Shown here: piece after piece, positions 1 to 8,799 of the stretch
How positions within the stretch are numbered: the stretch's first letter is position 1
Layout of the letters: every line of letters begins with the position of its first letter
NCBI GenBank assembly: GCA_035544835.1
Contig: DASZZV010000181.1
Coordinates: forward strand, 1 to 28,276
DNA from: DASZZV01 sp035544835
GTDB lineage: Bacteria > Acidobacteriota > Thermoanaerobaculia > Gp7-AA8
Direction: 5' to 3'
DNA: 28,276 nucleotides
Translations under genes and position numbers: made by a program
Notes under the pieces: generated by a model
Database searches by the model: none
What the model was told of the DNA's origin: nothing
Seen by the model: only the letters and a program-made list of their open reading frames with translations

Positions 1-905
1 CACGCATCGTGAACGATGTCCCGCCGAAAGAGCGCGACATCGCCATGGTCTTCCAGAGTTACGCGCTCTATCCGCACATGACCGTGCGCGAGAATCTGGA
101 GTTCGGGCTGAAGATGCGGCGGGTCGCCGTGGCCGAGATGCGCAAACGAGTCGACGACGCCGCGGCCATTCTCGGAATTGCACACCTTCTGGATCGGAGA
201 CCGAAAGAGCTCTCCGGCGGTCAGCGGCAACGCGTCGCCGTCGGCCGGGCCATCGTGCGGCAGCCCTCCGTCTTCCTGTTCGACGAGCCGCTCTCCAACC
301 TCGACGCCAAACTCCGCGTGCAGACCCGCGCCGAGATCACCCGCCTCCAGCATTCCCTCGGCACGACTTCGGTCTACGTCACCCACGACCAGATCGAGGC
401 CATGACCATGGGCGATCGCATCACCGTGATGAAGGATGGAAAGATCCAGCAGGTCGGCACGCCGCAGCAGGTTTACGAGCAGCCAGCCAACCTCTTCGTC
501 GCGCAGTTCATCGGCACGCCGCCGATGAACCTGCTGGAAGCCAGCGTGAGCCAGGCAATGCTGAAAACATCCTCATTCCAGCTTCCTCTGCCTGCGCACA
601 TGCGTGGCGGTTTGAAAGAAGGGCAGCAAGTCACTATCGGCATCCGCCCCGAGCACATCAGCCACACCGCGGAACGGCTGCGCGGCCAGAGTGTCGAAGT
701 CAAGTCCGTGATCGACGTCGTCGAGCCGATCGGGCATGAGACCGTGATTTACGCGCTGGCCGGAAGCGAAAAGCTGGTGGCGATTTTCGATCCGCACTTC
801 ACTCCGAAGTCGGGGGAAACGATCCCGCTCTTCGTCGATGCGGACACGGTGCATGTCTTCGATGCCGCCGGACGTTCAGTAGCTCAGAACGACGCGGGCC
901 GGTAG
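1..905 (+). CDS. MalK/UgpC-type sugar ABC transporter ATPase (5' end outside window)
   Basis: This is the cytoplasmic ATPase of a CUT1-type sugar importer, which hydrolyses ATP to power the paired permeases. The frame is already open at the left edge (codons in phase with base 3), so Walker A and roughly the first 60 residues are missing. The visible part has the Q-loop (MVFQSYALYPHMTV), the ABC signature LSGGQRQRVAVGRAI, Walker B VFLFDEPLSNLDAKLR and the switch histidine in VTHDQIEAMTMGDR. A C-terminal OB-like regulatory region follows, with GIRPEHI as in MalK, UgpC and MsmX. The gene runs towards the permease operon on the other strand, and its last 30 bp overlap the end of the large glycosidase gene. 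It therefore belongs to a different transcript from the permeases it probably serves. Family assignment is firm. Partnership with the neighbouring permeases is inferred from position. Confidence 0.95.
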   Translation, partial: RIVNDVPPKERDIAMVFQSYALYPHMTVRENLEFGLKMRRVAVAEMRKRVDDAAAILGIAHLLDRRPKELSGGQRQRVAVGRAIVRQPSVFLFDEPLSNLDAKLRVQTRAEITRLQHSLGTTSVYVTHDQIEAMTMGDRITVMKDGKIQQVGTPQQVYEQPANLFVAQFIGTPPMNLLEASVSQAMLKTSSFQLPLPAHMRGGLKEGQQVTIGIRPEHISHTAERLRGQSVEVKSVIDVVEPIGHETVIYALAGSEKLVAIFDPHFTPKSGETIPLFVDADTVHVFDAAGRSVAQNDAGR

Positions 906-3900
906 CCGCGACACCTTGACCTCGTGCTGTCCGTGCGGGACGGCGCGTCCATTGACGACGGCGCGCCGGATGGGACGGGCATCGGACGACCTCACGATCA
1001 GACTCTTCGCCCGGGCCGTGCCGGAGAGATCGACGAATTCGCTGTCGCCTTCTGCATGCATGTGGATGTCGATGGTTCCCGAATAGGTCGGAAGCGGTCC
1101 GACATGAAGCGGCTGCCGCAGCCACTCCGGCGGAACGCCCGCGGCGATTACCAGCGCGCCGTCCTCGCGGTCGTAAGCAAAGGCATCCAGCACAGAACGC
1201 ACGAAGTCGGACGCCACCCAGGCATGCGGCATGTCGCCGATAAATGTCGGGCGTCGTGGATCGGTCGAAACGACCTCGGCCCACTCGTTCCACTCCGCAG
1301 GACGGCGATCACCGAGGAAGCGCTGGAATAGAGCAGTTGCGTAGTGGGCGAAGTTTTCAACTTCGCCGTCTTCCGTTCGTCCAAGACGGATCAAGGCGCC
1401 GATATTGCGCATCTCGTAAGGCGTGTAATCGGCGCGAGGCTTCTCCAGGTTCTCGAGATAGCGTTCGAATGTTCTGCGCAACTCTTTCTGCGGCAGGAAG
1501 CCGCCGAGGTTGAGTGGCGAGATGGCGATGGCAGTCGATGTAGCGTCGAAGTCGCCAAGCTCGGCCGCTCCTGGAATGTAGTCGATGTGATGGGAGTCGA
1601 TGCTGAGACGGATCGACGCAGCGAGGTCGTGACGGAAATCGGCCGCGGCGTGTTCGATCTCGCGCTGGCGATCGACGAATCCAGCGGCAGAAGCAAGCAG
1701 CGCGGCATCGTCGAGGCCGCGAAGGGCAAAGAAGTCGTCCCAGTACGAATGCATCGGTTTCGCCGAGTAACCCTCGTGACTAATCGACTCGGTGACCAGT
1801 CCTTCGAACTCACCGTGGTTCTCGGCCCGCAGCGTCTCGATATAGCGAGCCGCTGCATCGACGTGCGGCCAGAGTGTCCGAACCAGCTTGAGATCGCCGG
1901 TGATTCTCCAGATCTCTGCGACGAGGTAGATCAGTTCGCCGTGACTGTCGTTCTCCGGCACCGGATCGGCGCCGCGGCGGTCGACGCAGCACGGCACTTT
2001 TCCGTTCTCGAACTGATAGGCGGCGAACCACTCGGCGAAGGCCTTCGCTTCATCGGCATGACCGAGCCGAAGGAGCGTCGCGGCCATCAGCGCGCCGTCG
2101 CGGATCCAGGCGCGATCGTAGGAGCGTGAGCCAGGCTCGAGAGCGGCTCCGTCGCGTTGAATCAGCATGTAGGCGACGCTCGTCCGGACAGTCTGTCCGA
2201 TCTCCGGCGCCGCCGGAATGTCGATGGCAACACGGTTCAACGATTCGCGCCACTCCGAGGCGATGCTCGCAAGAACGGTCGTGACAGCCTCAGGGGAGAC
2301 GTGTCGCGCCGAGAACGAGGCAAATGTCTTCGCGGGTCCCAGGTGCATGACGACGTCGACCACTTCCGGCTGACCGCTCTTCAGCTCCATCGGGTAAACG
2401 AGCGCGGTCGACAGCCATCCGTTCGGGTCGATCCGATCCGTTGCCAGCGGCGTCAAAGTTCCGTTACGCAGGTGATCGACGAGATCTCCTTCGTCATAGG
2501 AGACCGTACCGACTGAGCCTGGAAGCGAGGGAAGCTCGAGCCGCTCGCGCCCGTCGATGACCAGTCTGTGCTCCTCGAGTCTGACCTCATGAATCGGTGA
2601 GACGCCGCCGACCGTGTTGAGAAATTGCGTGGAGGGATTCACCTGAAACGGCCGCACTGCCAGAAAGAGTTTGACGCTCGCGTCCTGTTTCCCCTGGACG
2701 GTGTAACGGATGATGAGATCGGAGCCGCGAGTCACGGCCGCGGTGATGACGAGTGAGACGCCGGAAGAAGCAGTCCAGGTGACCGACGGAATCGGCAGGT
2801 CCACCTCGGCGAGTGAATGCCCCAATGTCACGTCATTCCACGTCAGCAGCGTCTGTCCGTCGTAGAGGAAAGGCTCGATGGAAAAGCCGTCCTTCTGCGG
2901 CTCCACTGCCCCATCCTCCCCCACCAGCGACTCCGGTTCCGCGCCTGCTTCGCCGATCACGGTCCAGTAGCTCTGTTGACCGCGAAGGTAGCGCGGGTAG
3001 TTTCCGAGCGGAGACTGCGCAGCAACGACATTGAAGAATTCGTTGGGCGTGCTCGCCCACTCGATAGGTTCGACCTCGACCGACTGCAGCGCATAGCCGT
3101 TACCTTTGCTGCTCTGGCGCATGGAGAGGCGGACATAGCGCGCGTCGGAATCGGGAAGGTAGAGCAGCTCGTCGCGTCGATCGTTGCCGACAATCTCGCG
3201 CAGTGTCTCGAACGTCGATCCGTCTCGCGACGCCTGGACGGAGAAGTCGCGCGCGAAGTCGAGCTCATCCCAGCGGATGCGCAACCCTCCGAACTCGCGG
3301 CGAGCTCCGAGGTCGATAAGCCGTTCCTGCCCTCCGTCGCTGGCGCGCCACGGGCCGACGGTCATCGGTCCGGTCGCGGCAGGAGGTAACGGAGTAAGAC
3401 GAAGGTCGTCAATCAGGACCGTTCCCTTGCCCCCGCTGCCTGCGGTGATCACGATCTCCAGCGCGGCGACGTGGTGCAGCTCCCCTCCTCCCAGCGGCCC
3501 CCATGCGAAAGAGATCTGACGCTTCTTGATGGCGATCTCTTTCCATTCCTTCGGAAAGATGAAGTCGCGGCGATTCAACCACCAGACGTTTTCCCCGCTC
3601 TGGTCGATGAGCTTGAATTCGAGGTTGTTGACCGGAGCATCCGCGCGCATGGAGAAGGTAAATTCGTAGTTCGGAGGAAGGTCGAGATCGACGTTTCGAC
3701 GGGCGATGGCGTAACCGGCGTGAGCGTGGAAATCAAAATCGAGACGCATGGCCCGGCCATGCAACCCCTCGGCGCTGCCGATGTTCAGCTCGACTCCGTC
3801 AGAGGGATGGGACGTCCAGGTAGCGACGCTTTCGAAGTCATCGAGGAGGTTGTCATGCTGAAGTGGTTCGGCCAAAGGTATGGCGGGCGCACGACCAGTG

Positions 3901-4205
3901 GCCAATTGTGTGAGTGGCCAACCTCTCCCCTCTCCCCGGCGGGGAGAGGGTGGCGCCGCAGCGCCGGGTGAGGGGCCGTTCGTGAGCGCTGGGTGGGCTT
4001 GCAATAGGCAAAACGAAAAAGAATCAGAGCAGCGTGAAAGCAGACTGCAACCCGGGTCTGTTACGCCCCTCACCCCGCGCTGCGGCGCTCCCCTCTCCCC
4101 GCGGGGGGAGAGGGGAGAGTGCCTCCGAACAACGTAAGGCGACGAGGCCGAGGAACCTTGGCTCGTCAGAACCGCCAGCAGAAGAATGACCAGCCCGCGC
4201 ATCAT
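876..4205 (-). CDS. Secreted multidomain glycosidase (Gal-binding-like, F5/8 type C, six-hairpin barrel)
   Basis: This is a protein of 1109 aa. The start at 4205 is chosen because ATGATG overlaps the upstream permease stop as ATGA and begins a signal peptide (MMRGLVILLLAVLTSQGSSA). Residues about 29-93 are encoded by an inserted GC-rich inverted repeat and look like filler. Residues about 95-275 form a galactose-binding-like beta domain. Residues about 280-380 resemble an F5/8 type C (discoidin/CBM32) domain, with VQASRDGSTFETLREI and ARYVRLSM. The C-terminal half, about 650-1010, is an alpha/alpha-barrel-like region with SYDRAWIRDGALMAATLLRL, reminiscent of GH15/GH63/GH78-type six-hairpin glycosidases. 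A small beta domain ends the protein. I cannot assign a GH family or catalytic acids. As the last gene of the sugar operon it probably acts outside the cytoplasm on the imported glycan or its side chains. Confidence 0.85.
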   Translation of the reverse strand: MMRGLVILLLAVLTSQGSSASSPYVVRRHSPLSPRGERGAPQRGVRGVTDPGCSLLSRCSDSFSFCLLQAHPALTNGPSPGAAAPPSPRRGEGRGWPLTQLATGRAPAIPLAEPLQHDNLLDDFESVATWTSHPSDGVELNIGSAEGLHGRAMRLDFDFHAHAGYAIARRNVDLDLPPNYEFTFSMRADAPVNNLEFKLIDQSGENVWWLNRRDFIFPKEWKEIAIKKRQISFAWGPLGGGELHHVAALEIVITAGSGGKGTVLIDDLRLTPLPPAATGPMTVGPWRASDGGQERLIDLGARREFGGLRIRWDELDFARDFSVQASRDGSTFETLREIVGNDRRDELLYLPDSDARYVRLSMRQSSKGNGYALQSVEVEPIEWASTPNEFFNVVAAQSPLGNYPRYLRGQQSYWTVIGEAGAEPESLVGEDGAVEPQKDGFSIEPFLYDGQTLLTWNDVTLGHSLAEVDLPIPSVTWTASSGVSLVITAAVTRGSDLIIRYTVQGKQDASVKLFLAVRPFQVNPSTQFLNTVGGVSPIHEVRLEEHRLVIDGRERLELPSLPGSVGTVSYDEGDLVDHLRNGTLTPLATDRIDPNGWLSTALVYPMELKSGQPEVVDVVMHLGPAKTFASFSARHVSPEAVTTVLASIASEWRESLNRVAIDIPAAPEIGQTVRTSVAYMLIQRDGAALEPGSRSYDRAWIRDGALMAATLLRLGHADEAKAFAEWFAAYQFENGKVPCCVDRRGADPVPENDSHGELIYLVAEIWRITGDLKLVRTLWPHVDAAARYIETLRAENHGEFEGLVTESISHEGYSAKPMHSYWDDFFALRGLDDAALLASAAGFVDRQREIEHAAADFRHDLAASIRLSIDSHHIDYIPGAAELGDFDATSTAIAISPLNLGGFLPQKELRRTFERYLENLEKPRADYTPYEMRNIGALIRLGRTEDGEVENFAHYATALFQRFLGDRRPAEWNEWAEVVSTDPRRPTFIGDMPHAWVASDFVRSVLDAFAYDREDGALVIAAGVPPEWLRQPLHVGPLPTYSGTIDIHMHAEGDSEFVDLSGTARAKSLIVRSSDARPIRRAVVNGRAVPHGQHEVKVSRLPARVVLSY
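3922..4118. repeat. GC-rich inverted repeat pair inside a coding region
   Basis: Two GC-rich arms (3922-3975 and 4064-4118) are inverted copies of each other. Each contains a CCTCTCCCC/GGGGAGAGG-type hairpin next to a GCGCCGCAGCGC-like palindrome. Between them is an unrelated spacer of about 90 bp. The whole block is read through in frame at the 5' end of the large glycosidase gene, giving a proline-, arginine- and glycine-rich stretch (for example SPLSPRGERG). The layout of paired hairpins in opposite orientation suggests a mobile, non-autonomous intergenic repeat that landed between the signal peptide and the mature domains. Confidence 0.85.
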
Positions 4206-5023
4206 CCCTTGACGCTGCCGGCCATGAGGCCGGCGATGTAGTAGCGCTGCAGAACGATAAACAGCAGAAGAACCGGCAGCACTGTAAGAACCGAACTGGC
4301 CATCATGAGCTCCACGTCCTGCACATGCTCGCCCACCAGATTGGCGATGGAGACGGGCAGCGTGTAGTGGGACTGATCGGAGAGGATGATCAGCGGCCAC
4401 ATGAAGTCATTCCAGGTTGACATGAACATGAAGGTGGCCAGCGTGGCCAGGATGGGGCGGGCCAGCGGCAGCACCACCGACCAATAAATGCGCAGCTCGC
4501 TGGCGCCGTCGAGGCGCGCCGCTTCCAGCAGTTCCTGGGGAATCGACAACATGAACTGCCGGATGAGAAAGATGCCGAATACCGTCGCCAGCGAGGGGAT
4601 GATCACGCCCCAATAGGTGTTGACCATGTGCAGCTGTTTCATCAGCAGGAAAAGTGGAAGCATCGCTACCTGCGGTGGGATCACCAGAGCGACCAGCATC
4701 ACGCCGAATAGTCGTTCACGGCCTCGGAATCGCAGTTTCGCAAAGGCGTAGCCGGCCATGGAACTGAAGAGGACGGAGCCGATGGTGACGGCTGTAGCGA
4801 CGATGGCGCTGCTGAGAAAAGCGCGTCCGATGTTCAGACGGAGGAACAACTGGCGGTACTGCTCCAGCGTCGCGGAGTGTGGCACGAGGTGAGGAGGATA
4901 GGTCGTCGCTTCGCCGCTGCTCATAAACGAAGCGGAGAACATCCAGAAGAGCGGAAAGAGTGTCAGTGCCGCGCCGGCGACGAGGGCGCAATGAAGAAGG
5001 ACGGCAGCGTTGCGGCGGCTCAT
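4202..5023 (-). CDS. Sugar ABC transporter permease, MalG/CUT1 type
   Basis: This is an inner-membrane permease of 273 aa and the second transmembrane subunit of the importer. The start at 5023 gives ATGA overlap with the upstream permease and has an AGGAGA Shine-Dalgarno 5 nt upstream. About six transmembrane segments are visible, the first being VLLHCALVAGAALTLFPLFW. The EAA loop that docks on the ATPase is seen as IPQELLEAARLDGASELRIY, close to the family consensus EAAxxDGAxxxxxFxxIxLP. The C-terminus RYYIAGLMAGSVKG is typical of MalG-like proteins. Its stop codon overlaps the next start (4205), so the permease and the large glycosidase are probably translated together. Confidence 0.95.
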   Translation of the reverse strand: MSRRNAAVLLHCALVAGAALTLFPLFWMFSASFMSSGEATTYPPHLVPHSATLEQYRQLFLRLNIGRAFLSSAIVATAVTIGSVLFSSMAGYAFAKLRFRGRERLFGVMLVALVIPPQVAMLPLFLLMKQLHMVNTYWGVIIPSLATVFGIFLIRQFMLSIPQELLEAARLDGASELRIYWSVVLPLARPILATLATFMFMSTWNDFMWPLIILSDQSHYTLPVSIANLVGEHVQDVELMMASSVLTVLPVLLLFIVLQRYYIAGLMAGSVKG

Positions 5024-5892
5024 CGTTTCTCCTGAAAATGCATCTGCAGCGCCGTCATCGAGGCGATGACGAGAAAGAGCACGAAGGCTATAGCGGCGGC
5101 ATAGCCCATGCGCCACCACTTGAAGCCTTGTTCGTACATCAGCATCACCGCGGTCATGGTGCGGTTCAGCGGACCACCCCTGGTCATGACGTAGGGCTCC
5201 CCGAAAATCTGCAACTGACCGATGGCCGTGACGATGCCGACGAAGAGAAAGGTCGGGCCGAGCATCGGCACAGTGACGTGGCGAAACTGTTTTAGCGGAC
5301 CTGCTCCATCGATGCGAGCGGCCTCATAAAGCTCCTCAGGGATGTTCTGCAGCCCGGCGATAAAGATGATCATCGTGTATCCGAAGCCGCGCCAGACCGC
5401 CAGAAAGATGATGGACAGCATGGCCAGCCGGGGATCGCCGAGCCAATCGAGCGGAGCGATGCCGACGATACCGAGAGCTCGGTTGAGCATGCCGAACCGC
5501 GGGTGGTAGAGGTACCTGAAGACAATGGCGACGGCGACAAGGCTGGTCACAACCGGCGCGAAGTAGACGGTGCGGAAAAATGATTTCCAGCGGGTGAGTT
5601 TCGCGTTGACCAGAAGCGCTGCTGCCAGCGAGACGATCAGCGTTAGCGGACCGCCAACAAAAGAAAAGTAGAGCGTGTTGATGAAGGCCGTCCAGAAGAT
5701 ATCGCTACCGAGGAGCTGCCGGTAGTTGCGCAGGGCGACGAAGCGGAGATTGTGGGGGTCGCCGATCGTGTAGAGGTCGAAGTCGGTGAGACTCAGAGCA
5801 AAACCGGCCAGCACGGGAGCGAAGAAAAAGATGGCGATGAGCAGCATCGCCGGCGTCAGAAAGACAAGGGCTGCGCGACTCTCGGCTCTCAT
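5020..5892 (-). CDS. Sugar ABC transporter permease, MalF/UgpA-like
   Basis: This is an inner-membrane permease of 290 aa and the first transmembrane subunit of the CUT1 importer. The frame is open further upstream, but that part is translated palindromic repeat. The start at 5892 (MRAESRAALVFLTPAMLLIA) overlaps the binding-protein stop as ATGA and matches the usual N-terminus of the family. The six segments include FFFAPVLAGFALSLTDFDLY. The EAA motif for ATPase contact reads EELYEAARIDGAGPLKQFRH. The FGEPYVMTRGGPLNRTMTAV segment is also typical of UgpA/LacF-like permeases. It pairs with the MalG-like protein directly downstream, with a 4-nt overlap. Confidence 0.95.
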   Translation of the reverse strand: MRAESRAALVFLTPAMLLIAIFFFAPVLAGFALSLTDFDLYTIGDPHNLRFVALRNYRQLLGSDIFWTAFINTLYFSFVGGPLTLIVSLAAALLVNAKLTRWKSFFRTVYFAPVVTSLVAVAIVFRYLYHPRFGMLNRALGIVGIAPLDWLGDPRLAMLSIIFLAVWRGFGYTMIIFIAGLQNIPEELYEAARIDGAGPLKQFRHVTVPMLGPTFLFVGIVTAIGQLQIFGEPYVMTRGGPLNRTMTAVMLMYEQGFKWWRMGYAAAIAFVLFLVIASMTALQMHFQEKR

Positions 5893-7358
5893 CGCAGGAC
5901 CGCTCCAACCTGTGCATGCCGCAACGACGCGTGTAGGGACGCGCAGCTGCGCGTCCGGCACCGCGCCGTCGTCGCGCGAAGATCCGCGGAGATTATTTCT
6001 GACTCAACGGCTGGGTGACCTCGTTCCGGGTACCGGACGCGCAGCTGCGCGTCCCTACGCGAGGAGAGCATCCAGCGGCGTTTTTCCAGCAGCTCGTCTG
6101 CTTTGGCGTCGAGCTCAGTGAGCGCCGCGCCTGTGGTGATTGCGCCGCGCGCCGCCGCTTCTCCGCGATCGAAGATGGCGCTGGCGATCTGTTCCCACTC
6201 CGGCACTCTGGGGAGCGGCTCCACGTGCTCGAGCTGCTCGCGGAAGGCGGGGAAGTGCGACTCGGCCTGCAGCGCCGGTGCACTCCAGGCGCTGCGGCGC
6301 GCCGGCAGATCGCCGGTCAGCTCGAAGAAGCGCACCTGCTGCGCCGGCTCGGAAAGAAACTCGATCAGCTTCTCCGCGGCAGCGCGATGCCTGGAGGCCT
6401 GGAACACCACCAGGCTCGATCCGCCGGCCATAGAGATCCCGGTCGTCGAGCTGGCATCGCGGGCCGGGAGTGGAGCGGTGGCCCATTTGTCCTGCATGGC
6501 CGCAGGAAGTCGATGGCGGAACTCGCCGACGTTCCAGGGGCCGGTGATGTACATGGCGAAGTCGCCCTGGGCGAACTGCTGATAGAGGTTGGAAATCTGG
6601 CTGCTGCTGACTTTGGGGGCGAAGCCGCTGCGGAAGATATCGTTATAGAAATCGAATGCCCCGGCAAAGGCAGGCTGACGGAATGCGCCGCGGGTACCCT
6701 CTGCATTCAACAGGGCCGACCCGTTGCTCAGCGCCAGCATCACGATCGGCTCCCACTCGTTGGTGGGAAGAAGGATGGCCCAGGGGCTCTTATGCTGCTC
6801 ATGGATGCGCTGCATGGCGTCGCGCCACTGCTGCCATGTGCGCGGGGCTTGCGGGTAGCCGACACTGGCGAGAATGTCACTGCGATAAAACAAAACGCGC
6901 GTGTCGACGTACCAGGGAATGCCGTAGAGCGTCCCGTCGACGACATTGGTGGCCCAGATACCGCGGAAGTAGTCCGACGGAGTCACAACAGCCGAATGGG
7001 CGGCCAGCGGGCCTAGATCGGCTAACGCATTCATGGCTACGAACTCAGGGATCCAGGTGTTTCCCATCTGCGCGACGTCAGGCGTAGCTTCGCCCACATG
7101 GGCGGTAAGTAATTTCTCATGCGCTGCCGACCACGGAATCTGCTGCACGACCACGTTGATTCCTGGGTTGCGACGCTCGAATTCCGGGATCATCTGGGCC
7201 ACGACCTCGCCTTCGCTTCCCAGCCCCCACAACTCCACGCGCTCCCGGTTCACGCGGGTGGAACACGACAGAAAGGCGCCAATGGCCGCGGCGGCGACGA
7301 ACATTGCGGCCAGCGCGACACGGCCTTGCTGTCGCGCCGTTACCGCCGCGCCTGACAT
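5889..7358 (-). CDS. Sugar-binding lipoprotein of ABC importer (extracellular solute-binding family 1)
   Basis: This is a binding protein of 489 aa, anchored by lipid and facing the periplasm, that captures an oligosaccharide for the two downstream permeases. The N-terminus has a hydrophobic signal with lipobox AFLSC around residue 32. The mature part, VELWGLGSEGEVVAQMIPEF, is typical of MalE/UgpB-like proteins, as are ATPDVAQMGNTWIPEF and the EKLIEFLSEPAQQVRFF helix. The start is either ATG 7358, sharing one base with the upstream stop as TGATG, or GTG 7361. The family-like part ends near KADELLEKRRWML. The last 55-60 residues, containing RDAQLRV, come from two inverted copies of a palindromic repeat. 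The stop still overlaps the permease start. Confidence 0.93.
   Translation of the reverse strand: MSGAAVTARQQGRVALAAMFVAAAAIGAFLSCSTRVNRERVELWGLGSEGEVVAQMIPEFERRNPGINVVVQQIPWSAAHEKLLTAHVGEATPDVAQMGNTWIPEFVAMNALADLGPLAAHSAVVTPSDYFRGIWATNVVDGTLYGIPWYVDTRVLFYRSDILASVGYPQAPRTWQQWRDAMQRIHEQHKSPWAILLPTNEWEPIVMLALSNGSALLNAEGTRGAFRQPAFAGAFDFYNDIFRSGFAPKVSSSQISNLYQQFAQGDFAMYITGPWNVGEFRHRLPAAMQDKWATAPLPARDASSTTGISMAGGSSLVVFQASRHRAAAEKLIEFLSEPAQQVRFFELTGDLPARRSAWSAPALQAESHFPAFREQLEHVEPLPRVPEWEQIASAIFDRGEAAARGAITTGAALTELDAKADELLEKRRWMLSSRRDAQLRVRYPERGHPAVESEIISADLRATTARCRTRSCASLHASLRHAQVGAVLR
5933..6060. repeat. Two inverted copies of the GGACGCGCAGCTGCGCGTCC palindrome repeat
   Basis: A perfect 20-bp palindrome is found at 5937-5956 and again at 6035-6054. 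The flanks show that the copies are inverted: GTAG precedes the first and CTAC follows the second, while CGGCACC and GGTACCG lie on the inner sides. The block, with its roughly 70-bp spacer, sits in the 3' part of the binding-protein gene. The same palindrome recurs at 21104-21123 and 22833-22852. This is an interspersed palindromic repeat family in this genome. Confidence 0.9.
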
Positions 7359-8785
7359 CACTTCTGCTCCAGCCAGCCGCCGGTGAAGCCGGCCCGCTCC
7401 AGCCCGCGGCGGATGTGGGGGTTCCGGCGCATGGTCGACCAGACCAGACCGCTGCGGTAGTTTTCGATCATGGCGACGATGGGACCTTCATCGATGCCGA
7501 GGTAATCGACATCGAACCAGCCGAGTTGCGTATCCACACGCCCGTGCTTGAACTGTTCCGTGGTCCGCAGCGTCGGATTGAAGGCATCGAGAAAACCGTA
7601 GGTGGAGTAAAGGTTGCTGCCATAGCGCCGACTCATCTCGCGGATGGCTGGAATCGCTAACTCCGGCGCAAAGACGATCGAGCTGGCCGCGGCGGTCGGC
7701 GCAATTGTGCCGTCGTCGCGCACATCTTCCGCCGTGGCGCCTCGCGCAGTGTAAGAGTGAAATGTGCGGGCTCGGCCGTCGATGGTGACGGTGGCATCCA
7801 TCGGCCCGTCACAGGCCGAAAGACCCCAGATGGCCGGACCATAGTCACGCCACTTCATCGGGTTGTCGACGGCGTAGGCATGCTGCGCCCCGGTGGCCCG
7901 CCGCGAATTCTCGAAGTAGTCGATCCCCTTCGCGCGCATGTAGTCATCCTGGATACCGCGAAAGTCGATCCATACATGCGAATACTGATGTCCGAACAGC
8001 GGTGCGAAAAGCAGATGGGGTTGACCGTAGTACGTACCCCAGCGATACGTCTTTGTGTACTCGCTCCATGCAGCCGGATCGACGGGATGCGTCGGAGAGC
8101 CGAGAGCAAGCACGAGGACGATCATCGCTTCGTTGTAACCGCGCCAGTCGTAGGTATGGAACCCTTCTTCCGGGGTCCAGCCCATGCTGATGGCGTCAGG
8201 ACGGATCTCTTCCCACGGCCATTCCACACGCTCGTACAACTCTTCAGCGGCCGAACGGATGGCTGCCTCGGTGGGGTCATCGCGGTCGAAATACGACTGG
8301 GCGAAGAGAGCTCCGGCCACGAGCAGCGAGGTGTCGACCGTGGAAAGCTCGACGGTCTCGAAACGGAGCCCGCTCTTCATGTCGAGGAAGTGGTAAAAAA
8401 ATCCTTTGTAACCCGACACCCCGAGCGCGTCGGTGCCCTGCTTCATCGCCAGCAGCGAGCGAAGAGTGGAGAGAGTCCGCTGCGCGGCGGCAGGGCGGGT
8501 GACGTAGCCGCGCTCGGCACCGATGCCGTAGGCGGTAAGGCCGAAACCGACTGCCGCGATACTGCAGAAAGATGGTGAGGGGGAGCGATCGGGAATCAGA
8601 AAGGTCCGATCGTCGGCCAGATCCCAGAAGTAATGAAAGCTGCGCTTTTCAAGATCGTCGAGGAGTCCCGCGTCAGCGACCGGGGGCGACACTCCCCTGC
8701 TTCGCGCCGCTGGTGGCGCCGGCCACGAGGAGCAGGAGACAACGGTCGCAAACAGTATGAACAGCGAGACGACTCGACGGACCAT
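7358..8785 (-). CDS. Lipoprotein glucanase, Glycoamylase family (PF10091; GH144-like)
   Basis: This is a protein of 475 aa, probably a periplasmic or outer-membrane lipoprotein. The start at 8785 (MVRRVVSLFILFATVVSCSS) gives a clean lipobox (VVSC). The longer open frame upstream is only translated repeat. The body, about residues 45-470, is an alpha/alpha-barrel with LLDDLEKRSFHYFWDLAD, GVSGYKGFFYHFLD, the GWTPEEGFHTYDWRGYNEAM region, PLFGHQYSHVWIDFRGIQDD, and GLSACDGP followed by GTIAPTAAASSIVFAPE. This is the pattern of the family called Glycoamylase in Pfam. It includes the GH144 endo-beta-1,2-glucanases, so the Pfam name is misleading. It probably shortens a glucan for the binding protein encoded next. 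Substrate is inferred. Its stop codon overlaps the binding-protein start. Confidence 0.88.
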   Translation of the reverse strand: MVRRVVSLFILFATVVSCSSWPAPPAARSRGVSPPVADAGLLDDLEKRSFHYFWDLADDRTFLIPDRSPSPSFCSIAAVGFGLTAYGIGAERGYVTRPAAAQRTLSTLRSLLAMKQGTDALGVSGYKGFFYHFLDMKSGLRFETVELSTVDTSLLVAGALFAQSYFDRDDPTEAAIRSAAEELYERVEWPWEEIRPDAISMGWTPEEGFHTYDWRGYNEAMIVLVLALGSPTHPVDPAAWSEYTKTYRWGTYYGQPHLLFAPLFGHQYSHVWIDFRGIQDDYMRAKGIDYFENSRRATGAQHAYAVDNPMKWRDYGPAIWGLSACDGPMDATVTIDGRARTFHSYTARGATAEDVRDDGTIAPTAAASSIVFAPELAIPAIREMSRRYGSNLYSTYGFLDAFNPTLRTTEQFKHGRVDTQLGWFDVDYLGIDEGPIVAMIENYRSGLVWSTMRRNPHIRRGLERAGFTGGWLEQK

Positions 8786-8799
8786 GGTCGTGCCGGGTT

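Noticed and set aside
5893..5961. Longer MalF-like permease starting at 5961
   Set aside because: The extra residues are repeat translation (DAQLRVPT). The start at 5892 fits the family and the ATGA overlap.
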